Program-made: the position numbers and the translations under genes | Part shown: positions 1 to 9,268 of the stretch, in pieces | Numbering within the stretch: the first letter of the stretch is position 1 | Layout of the letters: every line of letters begins with the position of its first letter | Assembly: GCF_003479405.1 (NCBI RefSeq) | Contig: NZ_QUHB01000001.1 | Location: 412,025-476,024, forward strand | DNA: 64,000 bases | Direction: 5' to 3' | From: Eubacterium sp. AF16-48 | Lineage (GTDB): Bacteria > Bacillota > Clostridia > Lachnospirales > Lachnospiraceae | Notes under the pieces: model-generated | What the model saw: only the letters and a program-made list of their open reading frames with translations | What the model was told of the DNA's origin: nothing | Database searches by the model: none

Positions 1-42
1 CTGTTGCACCATTTTTCATAAAACATGATTTTTTCCATAAAA

Positions 43-79
43 AAACTCCATTACACCTTTATACATTGTAATGGAGTTT
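43..79 (-). terminator. Rho-independent terminator of the LTA-synthase-like gene
   Basis: A perfect 13-bp inverted repeat (43-55 with 67-79) has an 11-nt loop. On the minus strand it runs into a T tract (plus-strand A run 39-45). It lies just past the stop codon at 92. Confidence 0.85.
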
Positions 80-91
80 AAAAATTTTATG

Positions 92-2221
92 CTATTTTTC
101 TTTCTTCTTTTTCTTTGAAGATTTAGATTTTGTTTTTTTCGACTTATCCTTTGTTGTTTGTGCCTTAGTGCTTGACGGTTGCATTTCCTCCTGATTATAT
201 ACAAAAGGCTCTGTTTTTGACAGCACATGCTCATCAGAATTTTGTTGATATACCGAGAAGCTGTCGCCATCTTTTAAGTCCGGATAAACAATCATCAATG
301 TATTAGGATCTATATATACCGTTTTTTGCTTTTCGTCATTTATATATACCTTACTGTAGCTTGTAAAATAATTTCCGTATATATACACCGTACCTACATC
401 ATCCCCAATAGGGGTAACGGAGCTTACCTTTACATCATGAAGTCCGAATTTCAAATCTGTTGGCTTATATGGGTTTTCTCCGTTTGCCGCATAATTGTCT
501 CCATAAAGCAAATCGTAAGATAAATTCTTAAGGCCTTCCTGATAGGTTTCATCGTCATCATTTTTGTGTAACTGTGTGTAATTATTAATCTTTCCGGAGT
601 TCATATTTAAGCCACCAAGTATTTTGGACTCCAACTGATACGCTTCTATATCCTCGTTAGTATAATTAGTCTTAAAATTAGACCAAATAGCATACTGAGT
701 CTGGTATACATCACCGTTTACCAAATCCTCTCCTGATATACCAAAGCTTGGCAGATGATCACCATACATTACAAGAATGGTATCCTCACCAAAGTTTTTA
801 AGGGCTTTTGTAAGTTTTCTTAAAAACTTATCCATTTCATTAGTCTGCCATGCATAATACTGATACTGGTTTGTAACGTCTTCATCGTCTACACCTGAAA
901 CTTTAATAGGATAGTCATAATCACCACTTGTAGGATAACTTCCATGTCCCTGTACTGAAATAGTATAAATGAAGTCCTGCTTTTTAGTAGATTTTAATGC
1001 CTGCATAATATAATCCGTAAGGAAATAATCCTTTGCCCATCCCATAGGTGTAAAATCATCTATATACATATTTTCAATAGATTGGAATGTATCATATCCT
1101 AAATTAGAAAATACCACATTTCTTCCATAAAAGGTTGCAGTGTTATTATGAATGGCATGACAGCTGTAGCCATACTCCTTTAAGTTGTAGCATATGCTTT
1201 CACTGGTAGTATCTACTAATTTAGTTTTAAAAGGATATTCTCCCGGACCAAAGAAATCTAAATTAATTCCTGTCATAACCTCAAATTCCGTATTTACCGT
1301 TCCAGCACCAACTATAGGCACATTTAAGTATCCACTTGGATAATTTTTCATTAACTTTTCAAAATACGGAACAGGATTTTTTGATAGTTTAACATTTTTA
1401 AGATTGTTCATATCAAAAAATGACTCTAACTGCAAGAAAATAATATTTGGTTTCTTCTTAGCCTTCTTAAGGGTTGTTTTATCGTCATCATCCTTCACTA
1501 TTTTTTCAATAGTTTCACCTGAATATGAATTAGGCTTGTCAATTCCTGTATTTATAAGACTATTTGAAAAACAATAAACAAATCCGTAATCATAATACGA
1601 CACTCTAAGTTCTCCAAATTTCATGGAAAGAAGTTCTGATGCCACTCCCAAATTAATTGTTCCCAGACCTATCGCCCAAATAACAGCAATTCCAATAATA
1701 TTTCTTGCATATTTAATCTTGTGATTGACTTTTGGTGCCTTAAAGAACATAACGACCAGTCCTACTATTGCCAAAATAAGTGCAATAACAACCAAAACAA
1801 TCTGAAATGTTGAAAAATACTTATTTATAACCCCTAAAGCACTATCAATAAGCATCAAATCCACTGCCGTAAAAGGTGTTACCCTGTTAGAAAGCAACAC
1901 GCCATTAGAAATTCCAAGAATTATCCATATAACAGAAATCAGGGTCATTCCAAAAAACCTTCTTTTCATAAGAAAGGTAAATGAAAGGGTCATTAATATT
2001 ATCATTGCATTACAGATAAATACATATGGATTTCCGATAAGGAAATATATTCCCTTTAAAAATGACTTTCTGGCTAACATTTCAATAACCAGATTAATAA
2101 GTAATGCCGTTACCACATACATGTATATTATGTGCTTATTATATGTTTTGCTGAAAAATGCCCTGGCTGAATGGTATTTTTCCTTAGCTGTTCCTATATA
2201 TTTTTTTACTTTCTCTTTCAT
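92..2221 (-). CDS. LTA synthase-family membrane phosphotransferase (alkaline phosphatase superfamily)
   Basis: This is a membrane-anchored phosphoglycerol-type transferase, likely acting outside the cell on lipoteichoic acid or a related glycerol-phosphate polymer. About five membrane segments fill residues 30-195. The extracellular sulfatase-fold domain runs from about 255 to 590. Visible active-site elements are E266 (LQLES), T308 in GAGTVNTEF (the position of the catalytic Thr in LtaS), H427 (QGHGSY) and D488-H489 (YGDHLP). After the enzyme domain comes a small beta-rich, IPT/TIG-like segment (about 600-665) and a Lys/Ser tail of about 30 residues, neither usual for LtaS. AGGAGG lies 9 nt before the ATG. 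The substrate is inferred from the family. Confidence 0.85.
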   Translation of the reverse strand: MKEKVKKYIGTAKEKYHSARAFFSKTYNKHIIYMYVVTALLINLVIEMLARKSFLKGIYFLIGNPYVFICNAMIILMTLSFTFLMKRRFFGMTLISVIWIILGISNGVLLSNRVTPFTAVDLMLIDSALGVINKYFSTFQIVLVVIALILAIVGLVVMFFKAPKVNHKIKYARNIIGIAVIWAIGLGTINLGVASELLSMKFGELRVSYYDYGFVYCFSNSLINTGIDKPNSYSGETIEKIVKDDDDKTTLKKAKKKPNIIFLQLESFFDMNNLKNVKLSKNPVPYFEKLMKNYPSGYLNVPIVGAGTVNTEFEVMTGINLDFFGPGEYPFKTKLVDTTSESICYNLKEYGYSCHAIHNNTATFYGRNVVFSNLGYDTFQSIENMYIDDFTPMGWAKDYFLTDYIMQALKSTKKQDFIYTISVQGHGSYPTSGDYDYPIKVSGVDDEDVTNQYQYYAWQTNEMDKFLRKLTKALKNFGEDTILVMYGDHLPSFGISGEDLVNGDVYQTQYAIWSNFKTNYTNEDIEAYQLESKILGGLNMNSGKINNYTQLHKNDDDETYQEGLKNLSYDLLYGDNYAANGENPYKPTDLKFGLHDVKVSSVTPIGDDVGTVYIYGNYFTSYSKVYINDEKQKTVYIDPNTLMIVYPDLKDGDSFSVYQQNSDEHVLSKTEPFVYNQEEMQPSSTKAQTTKDKSKKTKSKSSKKKKKEK

Positions 2222-2243
2222 TAAAAAGTGCCTCCTAAAGCTG

Positions 2244-2993
2244 TTATTTTCCGGCTATCATATGTCTGATAGCCTCTACGGATACCTTTATGGCATTATC
2301 GGTATCGTAACAGTCCTCCTCACTAAATCCTTTTAATTTACGCTCCTGATTCCAGATAACATGAAATACCGAACCACATTTCACCCCCAGACTTGCTGCT
2401 ACCGTAAACAATGCTGCCGATTCCATTTCACTGGCAAGAACTCCTAATCTCTTCCATGCTTCCCATTTATTAAGAAGTTCATATGATACAGGCATTCTGT
2501 CAGGATTATGCTGACCGTAAAATGAGTCTTTGCACTGCACCACTCCACAATGATAACGCAAATTATTTTTTTTGCAAGCATAAACTAATGCTTCCGTAAC
2601 ATCAAAGTCAGAAACAGCAGGGTATTCAATTGGTGCATATTCCCTGCTGGTGCCTTCGTGTCGCACCGCTCCTGTTGCTATAACACAGTCCCCTGCTAAA
2701 ACTTTTAAATTAATACCTCCGCAAGTTCCTATTCTTATAAAAGTATCAGCGCCACAGGCTACTAATTCCTCCATGGCAATAGCTGCTGACGGTCCTCCTA
2801 TTCCTGTAGAGGTAACTGAAACTTTTTCTCCTGATATATATCCTGTATATGTTGTAAATTCTCTATTTTGTGCAATAAGCCTTGGTTCATCAAAATATCC
2901 GGCAATTTTTTCACATCTTCCCGGATCTCCCGGTAAAATCACATATTTTCCAATATCTCCCTTTGATATTTGTAAATGAAACTGTTTATCCAT
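2244..2993 (-). CDS. udp: Uridine phosphorylase
   Basis: A nucleoside phosphorylase of the PNP/UDP family that splits uridine with phosphate to uracil and ribose-1-phosphate in pyrimidine salvage. The 249-aa length is usual. The phosphate/nucleoside motifs are visible: [11 protein letters not shown] near residue 21, [27 protein letters not shown], and [10 protein letters not shown] for ribose binding. Overall similarity to E. coli Udp is clear, including FAPLEFPAV-type sequence (here YAPIEYPAV). AAGGAG precedes the ATG. The gene lies 22 bp upstream of the LTA-synthase-like gene and may be co-transcribed with it. A sister specificity (purine nucleosides) is possible but less likely. Confidence 0.85.
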   Translation of the reverse strand: MDKQFHLQISKGDIGKYVILPGDPGRCEKIAGYFDEPRLIAQNREFTTYTGYISGEKVSVTSTGIGGPSAAIAMEELVACGADTFIRIGTCGGINLKVLAGDCVIATGAVRHEGTSREYAPIEYPAVSDFDVTEALVYACKKNNLRYHCGVVQCKDSFYGQHNPDRMPVSYELLNKWEAWKRLGVLASEMESAALFTVAASLGVKCGSVFHVIWNQERKLKGFSEEDCYDTDNAIKVSVEAIRHMIAGK

Positions 2994-3132
2994 ATTTTTG
3001 CTCCTTACTTAATATCTCATTTATCCATAATGTCTTAGTACATAGAATACCCATAATATTTGAATTTTCTATGAACTTTTGAGTTTTTATACTAAATAAC
3101 CGTCTTTTCTTTTATTTTCGTACTTTAAATTG

Positions 3133-3160
3133 TTGAATTATTGCAGACTTATGTTATACT
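3133..3160 (+). promoter_or_regulatory. SigA-type promoter of aroF
   Basis: TTGAAT (3133-3138), a 16-bp spacer and TATACT (3155-3160), with an extended -10 TG at 3152-3153. The start codon at 3241 lies about 75 nt past the expected transcription start. Confidence 0.7.
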
Positions 3161-3240
3161 ATCATACGTGGTTAGTAGGATTTAGAATACTTATCTTTCT
3201 CCGGCTAACATTTTTTAATTATACATTAAAGGAGGACGTT

Positions 3241-4269
3241 ATGGGTAGTACATTTTTTAGAAAGCTACCAACTCCTTTGGAAATCAAGACAAGTTATCCT
3301 GTTCCAGAGGCAGTTGCAAATCAGAAAAAAATCAATGATGAGGAAATCAGAAAAATATTTACAGGTGAAAGTGATAAGTTTGCCGTAATTATAGGTCCTT
3401 GTTCAGCTGACAATCAGGAAGCTGTTGAAGATTATATAGGAAGACTTGCAAAAGTTCAGGAAAAAGTTAAAGATAAACTTTTTATTATTCCAAGAGTTTA
3501 CACTAACAAACCTAGAACAACAGGAAAAGGTTATAAAGGTATGTTACATCAGCCTGATCCTGAAAAGAAACCTGATTTATTGCAGGGGCTTATTACAATA
3601 AGACAAATGTTCTTGAAAATCATGGAGGATACTAAGTTCCCAATTGCAGATGAAATGCTTTATCCTGAAAATGCAAGATACTTTTCAGATTGCCTTTCAT
3701 ATGTTGCAGTAGGTGCCCGTTCTGTTGAAAACCAGCAGCACCGTCTTACAGCCAGCGGTTTAGATATTCCTGTAGGAATGAAAAATCCTACCAGCGGAGA
3801 TTTATCCATTATGCTTAACTCTATTGAGGCAGCCCAGTCTTCTCATTCTTTCCTTTACAGAGGTTGGGAAGTTCAGACTGAAGGTAATGATTTAGCCCAC
3901 GCCATATTAAGAGGTGCCGTAAATCAATATGGTCAGTGTATACCAAATTACCATTATGAGGATATGGTAAATCTTTATTCAATGTATATGAAAAAAGGAT
4001 TTGAAAATCCTGCTGTTGTTATTGATTGTAATCATTCAAATTCAAACAAGCAGTATATGGAACAGATTCGTATTGCAAAGGAAATAATGCATAACCGTAA
4101 ACATTCAGAAGATTTAAAACATTTTGTCAAAGGTCTTATGATTGAAAGCTATATTGTTGGTGGAAATCAGAAAATTGATGAACACTGCTACGGCAAGTCA
4201 ATAACTGATCCATGCCTTGGCTGGGAAGATACAGAAAAATTGTTATACATTATTGCTGAAGAAGCATAA
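3241..4269 (+). CDS. aroF: 3-deoxy-7-phosphoheptulonate (DAHP) synthase, type I
   Basis: First enzyme of the shikimate pathway, condensing phosphoenolpyruvate with erythrose-4-phosphate. It is a 342-aa type I (AroFGH-like) enzyme. Visible motifs are IIGPCSADN, PRVYTNKPRTTGKGYKG, DEMLYPENARYF, VGARSVENQQHR, GMKNPTSGD, IDCNHSNSNK (metal ligand and Lys) and MIESYIVGGNQ. An in-frame ATG exists at 3130, but it lies upstream of the promoter -10. The ATG at 3241 has AAAGGAGG 5-6 nt before it, so I start there. It is the only plus-strand gene in this part and is monocistronic, ending at a hairpin terminator. aroE and the aroD-aroK fusion of the same pathway are 47 kb away. Confidence 0.93.
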   Translation: MGSTFFRKLPTPLEIKTSYPVPEAVANQKKINDEEIRKIFTGESDKFAVIIGPCSADNQEAVEDYIGRLAKVQEKVKDKLFIIPRVYTNKPRTTGKGYKGMLHQPDPEKKPDLLQGLITIRQMFLKIMEDTKFPIADEMLYPENARYFSDCLSYVAVGARSVENQQHRLTASGLDIPVGMKNPTSGDLSIMLNSIEAAQSSHSFLYRGWEVQTEGNDLAHAILRGAVNQYGQCIPNYHYEDMVNLYSMYMKKGFENPAVVIDCNHSNSNKQYMEQIRIAKEIMHNRKHSEDLKHFVKGLMIESYIVGGNQKIDEHCYGKSITDPCLGWEDTEKLLYIIAEEA

Positions 4270-4274
4270 AACTT

Positions 4275-4319
4275 AAACTCCGGAATTTTCACTTATGTGG
4301 ATATGACCGGAGTTTTTTA
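4275..4319 (+). terminator. Terminator of aroF
   Basis: A 9-bp stem (4275-4283 with 4307-4315) is followed by a T run, starting 5 nt after the aroF stop codon. Confidence 0.8.
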
Positions 4320-4375
4320 CACACAAAAAGAGGCATCATCTAATGACAATACCCCTCAATATATCACCTTATTAT

Positions 4376-5266
4376 TTATGCTTTCGGATGTGCCTTTTCA
4401 TATACTTCTCTTACTCTACGGCTTGCAGGTGTCATATACATCTGAGTAGTAGATATATCAGAATGTCCAAGCATTTGTTGTACAGCCTTTAAGTCTGCCC
4501 CGTTTTCAACCAAATGTGTTGCAAATGAATGGCGAAGTGTATGGGGTGTTATATCTGACTTAATTCCGGCTTTCTTCCCATAAGCCTTTATCAGTTTCCA
4601 AAATCCCTGTCTGCTCATTTCCCTGCCTGAACAATTAGGATATAAAACATCACTATCCTTATTTTCTCCAAGCAAACTTTCCCTTCCATCTTTCAGATAC
4701 GCAACAAGTGCGTTCTTTGCCTCTGTTCCAAAAGGTATCTGACGGTCTCTTTTTCTGTCATGACATACTACAAATTCATAATTAATATTAACATCATTTA
4801 CCTTCAGTGTAATAAGTTCTGAAACACGCATTCCCGTTGCATACAAAAGCTCTAACATAGATTTATCTCTAAGTTCTTTTGGCGTATTTCTTGAAGGTTG
4901 CTTTAAGAGAGCATCAATTTCATTTATAGACAAAATCTCCGGTGCTTTTTTTTCTATCTTAGGAGATTTCATGTCAGAAGCAGGATTGTCTGTAATATAT
5001 CCCTCCTGATACAAATATCCAAAAAATGCTTTCATCGACGCAATGTTTCTTGATATTGTAGTAGGTGCTCTTCCAATAGTCTCTAATGATGAAATGTATC
5101 CTTCTAATTCCTCTTTTGTAATATCTGAAATATTATCCGTACTATAACTATTATTAAGATATATAAAAAGTTTCGTTAAGTCTCTTTTATATGAGACTTC
5201 TGTGTTGCTTGAAGTATTCTTTTCACTATGTAATTTTAAAATGAATTCTTCAATTAATCTTTGCAT
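4376..5266 (-). CDS. xerD: Tyrosine site-specific recombinase, XerD type
   Basis: A lambda-integrase-family recombinase, probably resolving chromosome dimers. The N-terminal SAM-like DNA-binding domain (about residues 1-85, with SYKRDL and TISRNIASMKAFF) is followed by the catalytic domain. Catalytic residues appear in order: Arg in ATGMRVSEL, HTLRHSFATH, LGHSDISTT and Tyr in TQMYM. The open frame reaches 5341, but the Met at 5266 has GAGGA just upstream and gives 296 aa, the usual XerC/D length. XerD next to the spoIIM-like and Nudix genes resembles the gene order known in Firmicutes, which favours a housekeeping XerD over a phage integrase. Confidence 0.88.
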   Translation of the reverse strand: MQRLIEEFILKLHSEKNTSSNTEVSYKRDLTKLFIYLNNSYSTDNISDITKEELEGYISSLETIGRAPTTISRNIASMKAFFGYLYQEGYITDNPASDMKSPKIEKKAPEILSINEIDALLKQPSRNTPKELRDKSMLELLYATGMRVSELITLKVNDVNINYEFVVCHDRKRDRQIPFGTEAKNALVAYLKDGRESLLGENKDSDVLYPNCSGREMSRQGFWKLIKAYGKKAGIKSDITPHTLRHSFATHLVENGADLKAVQQMLGHSDISTTQMYMTPASRRVREVYEKAHPKA

Positions 5267-5451
5267 TTTTTCCTCGCTATACTCTATATTAAGAGTGTCA
5301 AATCTTATTATATAAGGCTTTTTCAATAAAATCAAATACAATTTTTCACGATTTTTTGAACAAAATTTAGGTTACATAAAAACGATACCACATATACTGA
5401 CAAACATAAATTCCGACACAATATCTAGTAAATTTCCTTTAGAAATTAATT

Positions 5452-5901
5452 TTAAAATATGAAAAAATTTTGTAACAAAGATGAAATAATAAAAATAAAA
5501 AAACTTATTCCCCTTCCTACATTTTTCCTGTTGCCGTCACACATATATACCGTTCCTATGATTTTAGCCATAGTATCTATGCCTGCCCCCACAAGCAATA
5601 AAGTGTGTGAGCTTACAGATACAGTAATTATTCCTGCCAACACAAATGCAAAGTAAAAAACAAAAAACGGAACAATTTTATCTTTTATTCTGAAAAAAGA
5701 TAAAATAAATATTCCCAGCAAAAACTTCACATCTCCTAAGAGAACATAAATTATACCATCAAACAGATTGTTAAATTTTATGTTTTCAACATTATCAAAA
5801 GAAAAATCTATGCCTAGAAAATTATACACAAGAGTTCCTGTTATAATTCCCAATATAAAGGCATAGATTTTGTAGTTTTTTTCCGCTAATTTATAATTCA
5901 T
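5452..5901 (-). CDS. Small polytopic membrane protein, possibly SpoIIM-like
   Basis: I do not recognise this 149-aa protein from sequence alone. It shows four or five hydrophobic segments (about residues 12-30, 48-68, 75-97, 100-118 and 130-149) and no catalytic motif. In Firmicutes the gene next to xerD is often spoIIM, a mother-cell membrane protein of the engulfment machinery. Both the position and the hydrophobic pattern fit a shortened SpoIIM-like protein, which usually has about 200 residues. This is inference from context. AAAGGA lies before the ATG. The sequence is very AT-rich and Phe/Ile-rich like its surroundings, so no sign of transfer. Confidence 0.6.
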   Translation of the reverse strand: MNYKLAEKNYKIYAFILGIITGTLVYNFLGIDFSFDNVENIKFNNLFDGIIYVLLGDVKFLLGIFILSFFRIKDKIVPFFVFYFAFVLAGIITVSVSSHTLLLVGAGIDTMAKIIGTVYMCDGNRKNVGRGISFFIFIISSLLQNFFIF

Positions 5902-5985
5902 ACATTATTCCTTTGCCTTTTATGGTATGAAAAGCAATATATTTTGCATTCTCATATCTTAATATATGAATCTAAATATGAAAAA

Positions 5986-6537
5986 TTACTTTTTACAGTC
6001 CCCTTTTACATACTTACAATAATATGTCAAAAGAGAGGACACTGTTTTAGCATCATTAATTTCGTTAGCTATTATTTTCTCCATTAATTCATCTATTGTG
6101 TAAATTTCTAAGGAAATATCTTCATCTTCATCAAACTTTTGATGAGATTTTTCCAAATCAAAGGCAACATATACGTCTATTTTTTCTCCTGAATAAGCAA
6201 TAGCCGGAACTAATGTCTGTAAAAACTCAACACGAGAAGATTTGTATCCCGTTTCTTCTTCTAATTCTCTTGCTGCACACATATTAGTAGGCTCGTTTTC
6301 TCCATCTCTTCCTCCGGCCGGAATTTCCAGAGCAAATCTGTCTATGGCATTTCTCCACTGTCTTACCATAATAATTCGTCCATCATCTAAAACCGGAATA
6401 ACTGCCGCTGCACCCTTATGTTGTAAAAAATCCCACTTCACATGATGCCCCTTAGGTGTTATTATATCATCTTTACAAAAATCAAGAATTGCTCCTTTAT
6501 ATACAATCTGACGATTAATACGCTTAAACTCCTTCAT
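5986..6537 (-). CDS. Nudix hydrolase, ADP-ribose pyrophosphatase type
   Basis: Hydrolyses ADP-ribose or a related nucleoside-diphosphate sugar to AMP and a sugar phosphate. The Nudix box is intact (GG-x4-E-x7-RELEEETG within about residues 74-98). The preceding VRQWRNAIDRFALEIPAGG segment is typical of the ADPRase branch. An upstream in-frame ATG at 6549 overlaps the ribosome binding site itself (GGAGGA). The ATG at 6537 sits 5-6 nt past it, so I prefer the 183-aa form. It lies between the small membrane protein and proC, all on the same strand with gaps of about 80-110 bp. Confidence 0.88.
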   Translation of the reverse strand: MKEFKRINRQIVYKGAILDFCKDDIITPKGHHVKWDFLQHKGAAAVIPVLDDGRIIMVRQWRNAIDRFALEIPAGGRDGENEPTNMCAARELEEETGYKSSRVEFLQTLVPAIAYSGEKIDVYVAFDLEKSHQKFDEDEDISLEIYTIDELMEKIIANEINDAKTVSSLLTYYCKYVKGDCKK

Positions 6538-6648
6538 AAAATCCTCCATTCCGTATTTTTTTACTTATGATGTATTGTAGAAATTTGCGTAGCAATAAAG
6601 CGATTCGATTACATCATTTAACCCCAAAATTCACTTTTGACACTTACA

Positions 6649-7443
6649 TTATTTTATATTTACACATTTATCAAAGCATGCATCTGTAGCTGCAAAAATT
6701 GCTTTTCTAAATCCGTTTTTTTCCAATTCTTCAACACCTGCAATTGTAGTTCCTGCTGGTGAGCATACCATATCCTTTAATTCTCCCGGATGTTTTCCGG
6801 TTTCTAACATAAGCTTAGCTGAGCCTAACACTGTCTGTGCTACAAATTCATAAGCATCCTTTCTTGGAAGTCCACATTTAACAGCACTATCAGCAAGAGC
6901 TTCCATAAACATAAATACATATGCCGGAGAGCTTCCACTGGCACACACTACACTATTAATTAACTTTTCTTCAACTACTTTCATTTTCCCAATAGATTTA
7001 AAAATTTTTGTAATATTATCTATTTCGTCTTCTGAAAAGATTTCCTTATTGTAGCATACTCCAGTCATTCCTTCTCCCACCATAGCCGGGGTGTTCGGCA
7101 TTGACCTTACAATTCTATTAGTTTTAAACATATCCGCCATCTGACTAATTGTAATTCCCGGTGCAAGAGAAATTAAAACATTCTCCTTTGTTATGTCCTG
7201 TGCAATTTCCTTTGCAACCTTTTCAAACATTTGTGGTTTTACTGCCAAAATAATATATTTTGCTTTCTTAACTACCTCATTGTTGCTTTCACAATAGTTA
7301 ACCTCTTCTTTTTTTGAAAACTCAACCATTTTTTCTCTGGAATTTCTATGGAATATAATATTTTCCTTTCCGAAAGTCTCCTTTGCTCCGGAAAGCATTG
7401 CACTTCCCATATTTCCCATTCCGATAAATCCTAAAACTGCCAT
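6649..7443 (-). CDS. proC: Pyrroline-5-carboxylate reductase
   Basis: Last step of proline synthesis: NAD(P)H-dependent reduction of pyrroline-5-carboxylate. The N-terminal Rossmann motif is GFIGMGNMGSAM. Further signatures are ILAVKPQMF, RSMPNTPAMVGEGMTG, ASGSSPAYVFMFMEALADSAV and SPAGTTIAGVEELEKNGFR, the family signature that binds the substrate. The ATG at 7443 has GAGGTG upstream and starts right at the Rossmann strand; an in-frame ATG at 7455 would add four residues without a ribosome binding site. The 264-aa length is normal. Confidence 0.95.
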   Translation of the reverse strand: MAVLGFIGMGNMGSAMLSGAKETFGKENIIFHRNSREKMVEFSKKEEVNYCESNNEVVKKAKYIILAVKPQMFEKVAKEIAQDITKENVLISLAPGITISQMADMFKTNRIVRSMPNTPAMVGEGMTGVCYNKEIFSEDEIDNITKIFKSIGKMKVVEEKLINSVVCASGSSPAYVFMFMEALADSAVKCGLPRKDAYEFVAQTVLGSAKLMLETGKHPGELKDMVCSPAGTTIAGVEELEKNGFRKAIFAATDACFDKCVNIK

Positions 7444-7514
7444 AATACACCTCACAATATTTTTCTAATAAATTTATATCTAATTAAGTATATCATTTTT
7501 TTCAGTTTATGGGT

Positions 7515-7552
7515 AAAAAAAATAAGCCACCATAATTTAATATGATGGCTTA
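7515..7552 (-). terminator. Terminator of rny
   Basis: A 7-bp outer stem (7523-7529 with 7546-7552) plus an inner helix is followed on the minus strand by eight T (plus A run 7515-7522), directly after the RNase Y stop codon. Confidence 0.85.
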
Positions 7553-7563
7553 ATGTAGATTAT

Positions 7564-9117
7564 TTATTTTGCGTAATCAATGGCTCTTGATTCCCTTACA
7601 ATGTTTACCTTAATCTGACCAGGATATTCTAATTCACTTTCAATCTGCTTTGAAATATTTCTAGCCATAATAACCATATCAGCATCTGAAACCTTTTCAG
7701 GGATAACCATAACTCGAACCTCTCTACCTGCCTGAATGGCAAAAGATTTTTCAACTCCTTCGTATGAGTTTGTAATATCTTCTAACTGTTTTAATCTGTT
7801 TGTGTATGTCTCAAGTGTCTCACGTCTTGCACCCGGTCTTGCTGCAGAAATAGCATCTGCCGCCTGAACGATACAAGCTATAAGTGTTTCCGGTTCAACA
7901 TCACCGTGATGTGCTTCCACAGCATTAATGATAACCGCTGATTCCTTGTATTTTCTACATAAATCAACACCTAACTGTATATGTGTTCCTTCCATTTCAT
8001 GGTCAACTGCCTTACCTATATCATGAAGCAGACCCGCTCTCTTGGCTACTCTTACATCTAAGCCCAATTCAGCTGCGAGTAAGCCTGATAAATGTGCCAC
8101 TTCAATAGAATGCTTCAGTGCATTCTGACCATAACTGGTTCTAAACTTCATCTTTCCTAAAAGTTTAACCAATTCCGGATGTATACCATGTACTCCCACT
8201 TCAAGTGTAGCTGCCTCTCCTTCTTCACGAATCATGGTTTCAACTTCTTTCTTAGCCTTATTAACCATTTCCTCGATTCGCGTAGGCTGGATTCTACCAT
8301 CTACAACAAGCTTCTCTAAGGCGATTCTTGCCACCTCTCTCCTAATAGGATCAAATCCTGATAAAACAACTGCTTCCGGTGTGTCATCAATAATAAGATC
8401 AACACCTGTAAGTGATTCAAGAGTTCTAATATTACGTCCCTCTCTACCAATTATTCTACCTTTCATTTCATCATTAGGAAGTGAAACTACAGAAATCGTA
8501 GTCTCAGAAACATGATCTGTAGCACATTTCTGAATAGCATTTACAACAAGCTCTCTAGCTTTCTTATCAGCATCTTCTTTTGCCTGTGCTTCTAATTCCT
8601 TAACTAATTTTGCAGTTTCAATTTTAATTTCTTCTTCAACAGTTTTTAATAAATATTCTTTTGCCTGTTCGGAGGTTAATCCAGAGATTCTTTCAAGTTC
8701 CTGTACGCGCTGTTCGTTTAACTTATCTACTTTAGCTTTAGTCTCTTTTAACTCTTCTTCATGAGCTTTAAGACTATTTTCTTTCTTCTCAAGTGCATCT
8801 GACTTCTTTTCAACAGACTCTTCCTTGTTAAGAACTCGTTTCTCATAACGTTGAACTTCTGCTCTTCGTTCTTTAATTTCTTTGTCAAGTTCATTTTTGG
8901 TTCTAAGATTTTCCTCTTTAGCTTCCAAAAGTGCCTCTTTTTTCTTAGCTTCAGCTGTCTTAATGGCTTCATCAATAATTTCACGAGCCTTATCCTCTGC
9001 TGAGCCTATCTTCTTTTCAACAGTACTTTTTCTGATTGTAACTGCCACAAAAGCTGAAATCAAAGCAACTACAACTGCAATTCCAACGCATAAGAGTGTC
9101 CAAGTAGTATCACTCAC
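7564..9117 (-). CDS. rny: Ribonuclease Y
   Basis: Membrane-anchored endoribonuclease that starts mRNA decay in Firmicutes. Domain order is an N-terminal membrane helix (residues 6-27), a long charged coiled coil (about 30-200), a KH RNA-binding domain ([15 protein letters not shown] near 220) and an HD phosphohydrolase domain with the metal-binding HD of [12 protein letters not shown]. The 517-aa length is that of B. subtilis RNase Y (about 520). AAGGAGGTG lies upstream, spaced somewhat far from the ATG. The gene is monocistronic, with its own promoter and a strong terminator. Confidence 0.97.
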   Translation of the reverse strand: MSDTTWTLLCVGIAVVVALISAFVAVTIRKSTVEKKIGSAEDKAREIIDEAIKTAEAKKKEALLEAKEENLRTKNELDKEIKERRAEVQRYEKRVLNKEESVEKKSDALEKKENSLKAHEEELKETKAKVDKLNEQRVQELERISGLTSEQAKEYLLKTVEEEIKIETAKLVKELEAQAKEDADKKARELVVNAIQKCATDHVSETTISVVSLPNDEMKGRIIGREGRNIRTLESLTGVDLIIDDTPEAVVLSGFDPIRREVARIALEKLVVDGRIQPTRIEEMVNKAKKEVETMIREEGEAATLEVGVHGIHPELVKLLGKMKFRTSYGQNALKHSIEVAHLSGLLAAELGLDVRVAKRAGLLHDIGKAVDHEMEGTHIQLGVDLCRKYKESAVIINAVEAHHGDVEPETLIACIVQAADAISAARPGARRETLETYTNRLKQLEDITNSYEGVEKSFAIQAGREVRVMVIPEKVSDADMVIMARNISKQIESELEYPGQIKVNIVRESRAIDYAK

Positions 9118-9163
9118 AGGAGCACCTCCTTATTTAGTTTTCATTGTACATCACAACATATCC

Positions 9164-9192
9164 ATTTTACTTTATTAACCAAGTTATGTCAA
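9164..9192 (-). promoter_or_regulatory. SigA-type promoter of rny
   Basis: On the minus strand: TTGACA (9187-9192), a 17-bp spacer and TAAAAT (9164-9169), about 45 nt upstream of the start codon. Confidence 0.75.
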
Positions 9193-9225
9193 GCAATCTC
9201 ACCGTTTATGTGACAAAAATGTAAC

Positions 9226-9261
9226 AAAAATGTGCTACCAGACAGTTTGGCTGATAGCACA
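9226..9261 (-). terminator. Terminator of recA-recX
   Basis: A 7-bp perfect stem (9231-9237 with 9255-9261) runs into T residues on the minus strand, 8 nt past the recX stop. Confidence 0.8.
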
Positions 9262-9268
9262 TTTCCCC

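Noticed and set aside
3130..3240. Aromatic-rich in-frame extension before aroF, looking like a leader peptide (several Tyr, Phe and one Trp codon)
   Set aside because: It overlaps the promoter -10, has no ribosome binding site and reads straight into aroF without a stop, so it cannot be a separate leader; AT-rich sequence gives many Phe/Tyr codons by chance.
4376..5266. XerD-type recombinase as a sign of a mobile element
   Set aside because: No attachment sites, cargo or direct repeats are seen, and housekeeping neighbours match the usual xerD context.
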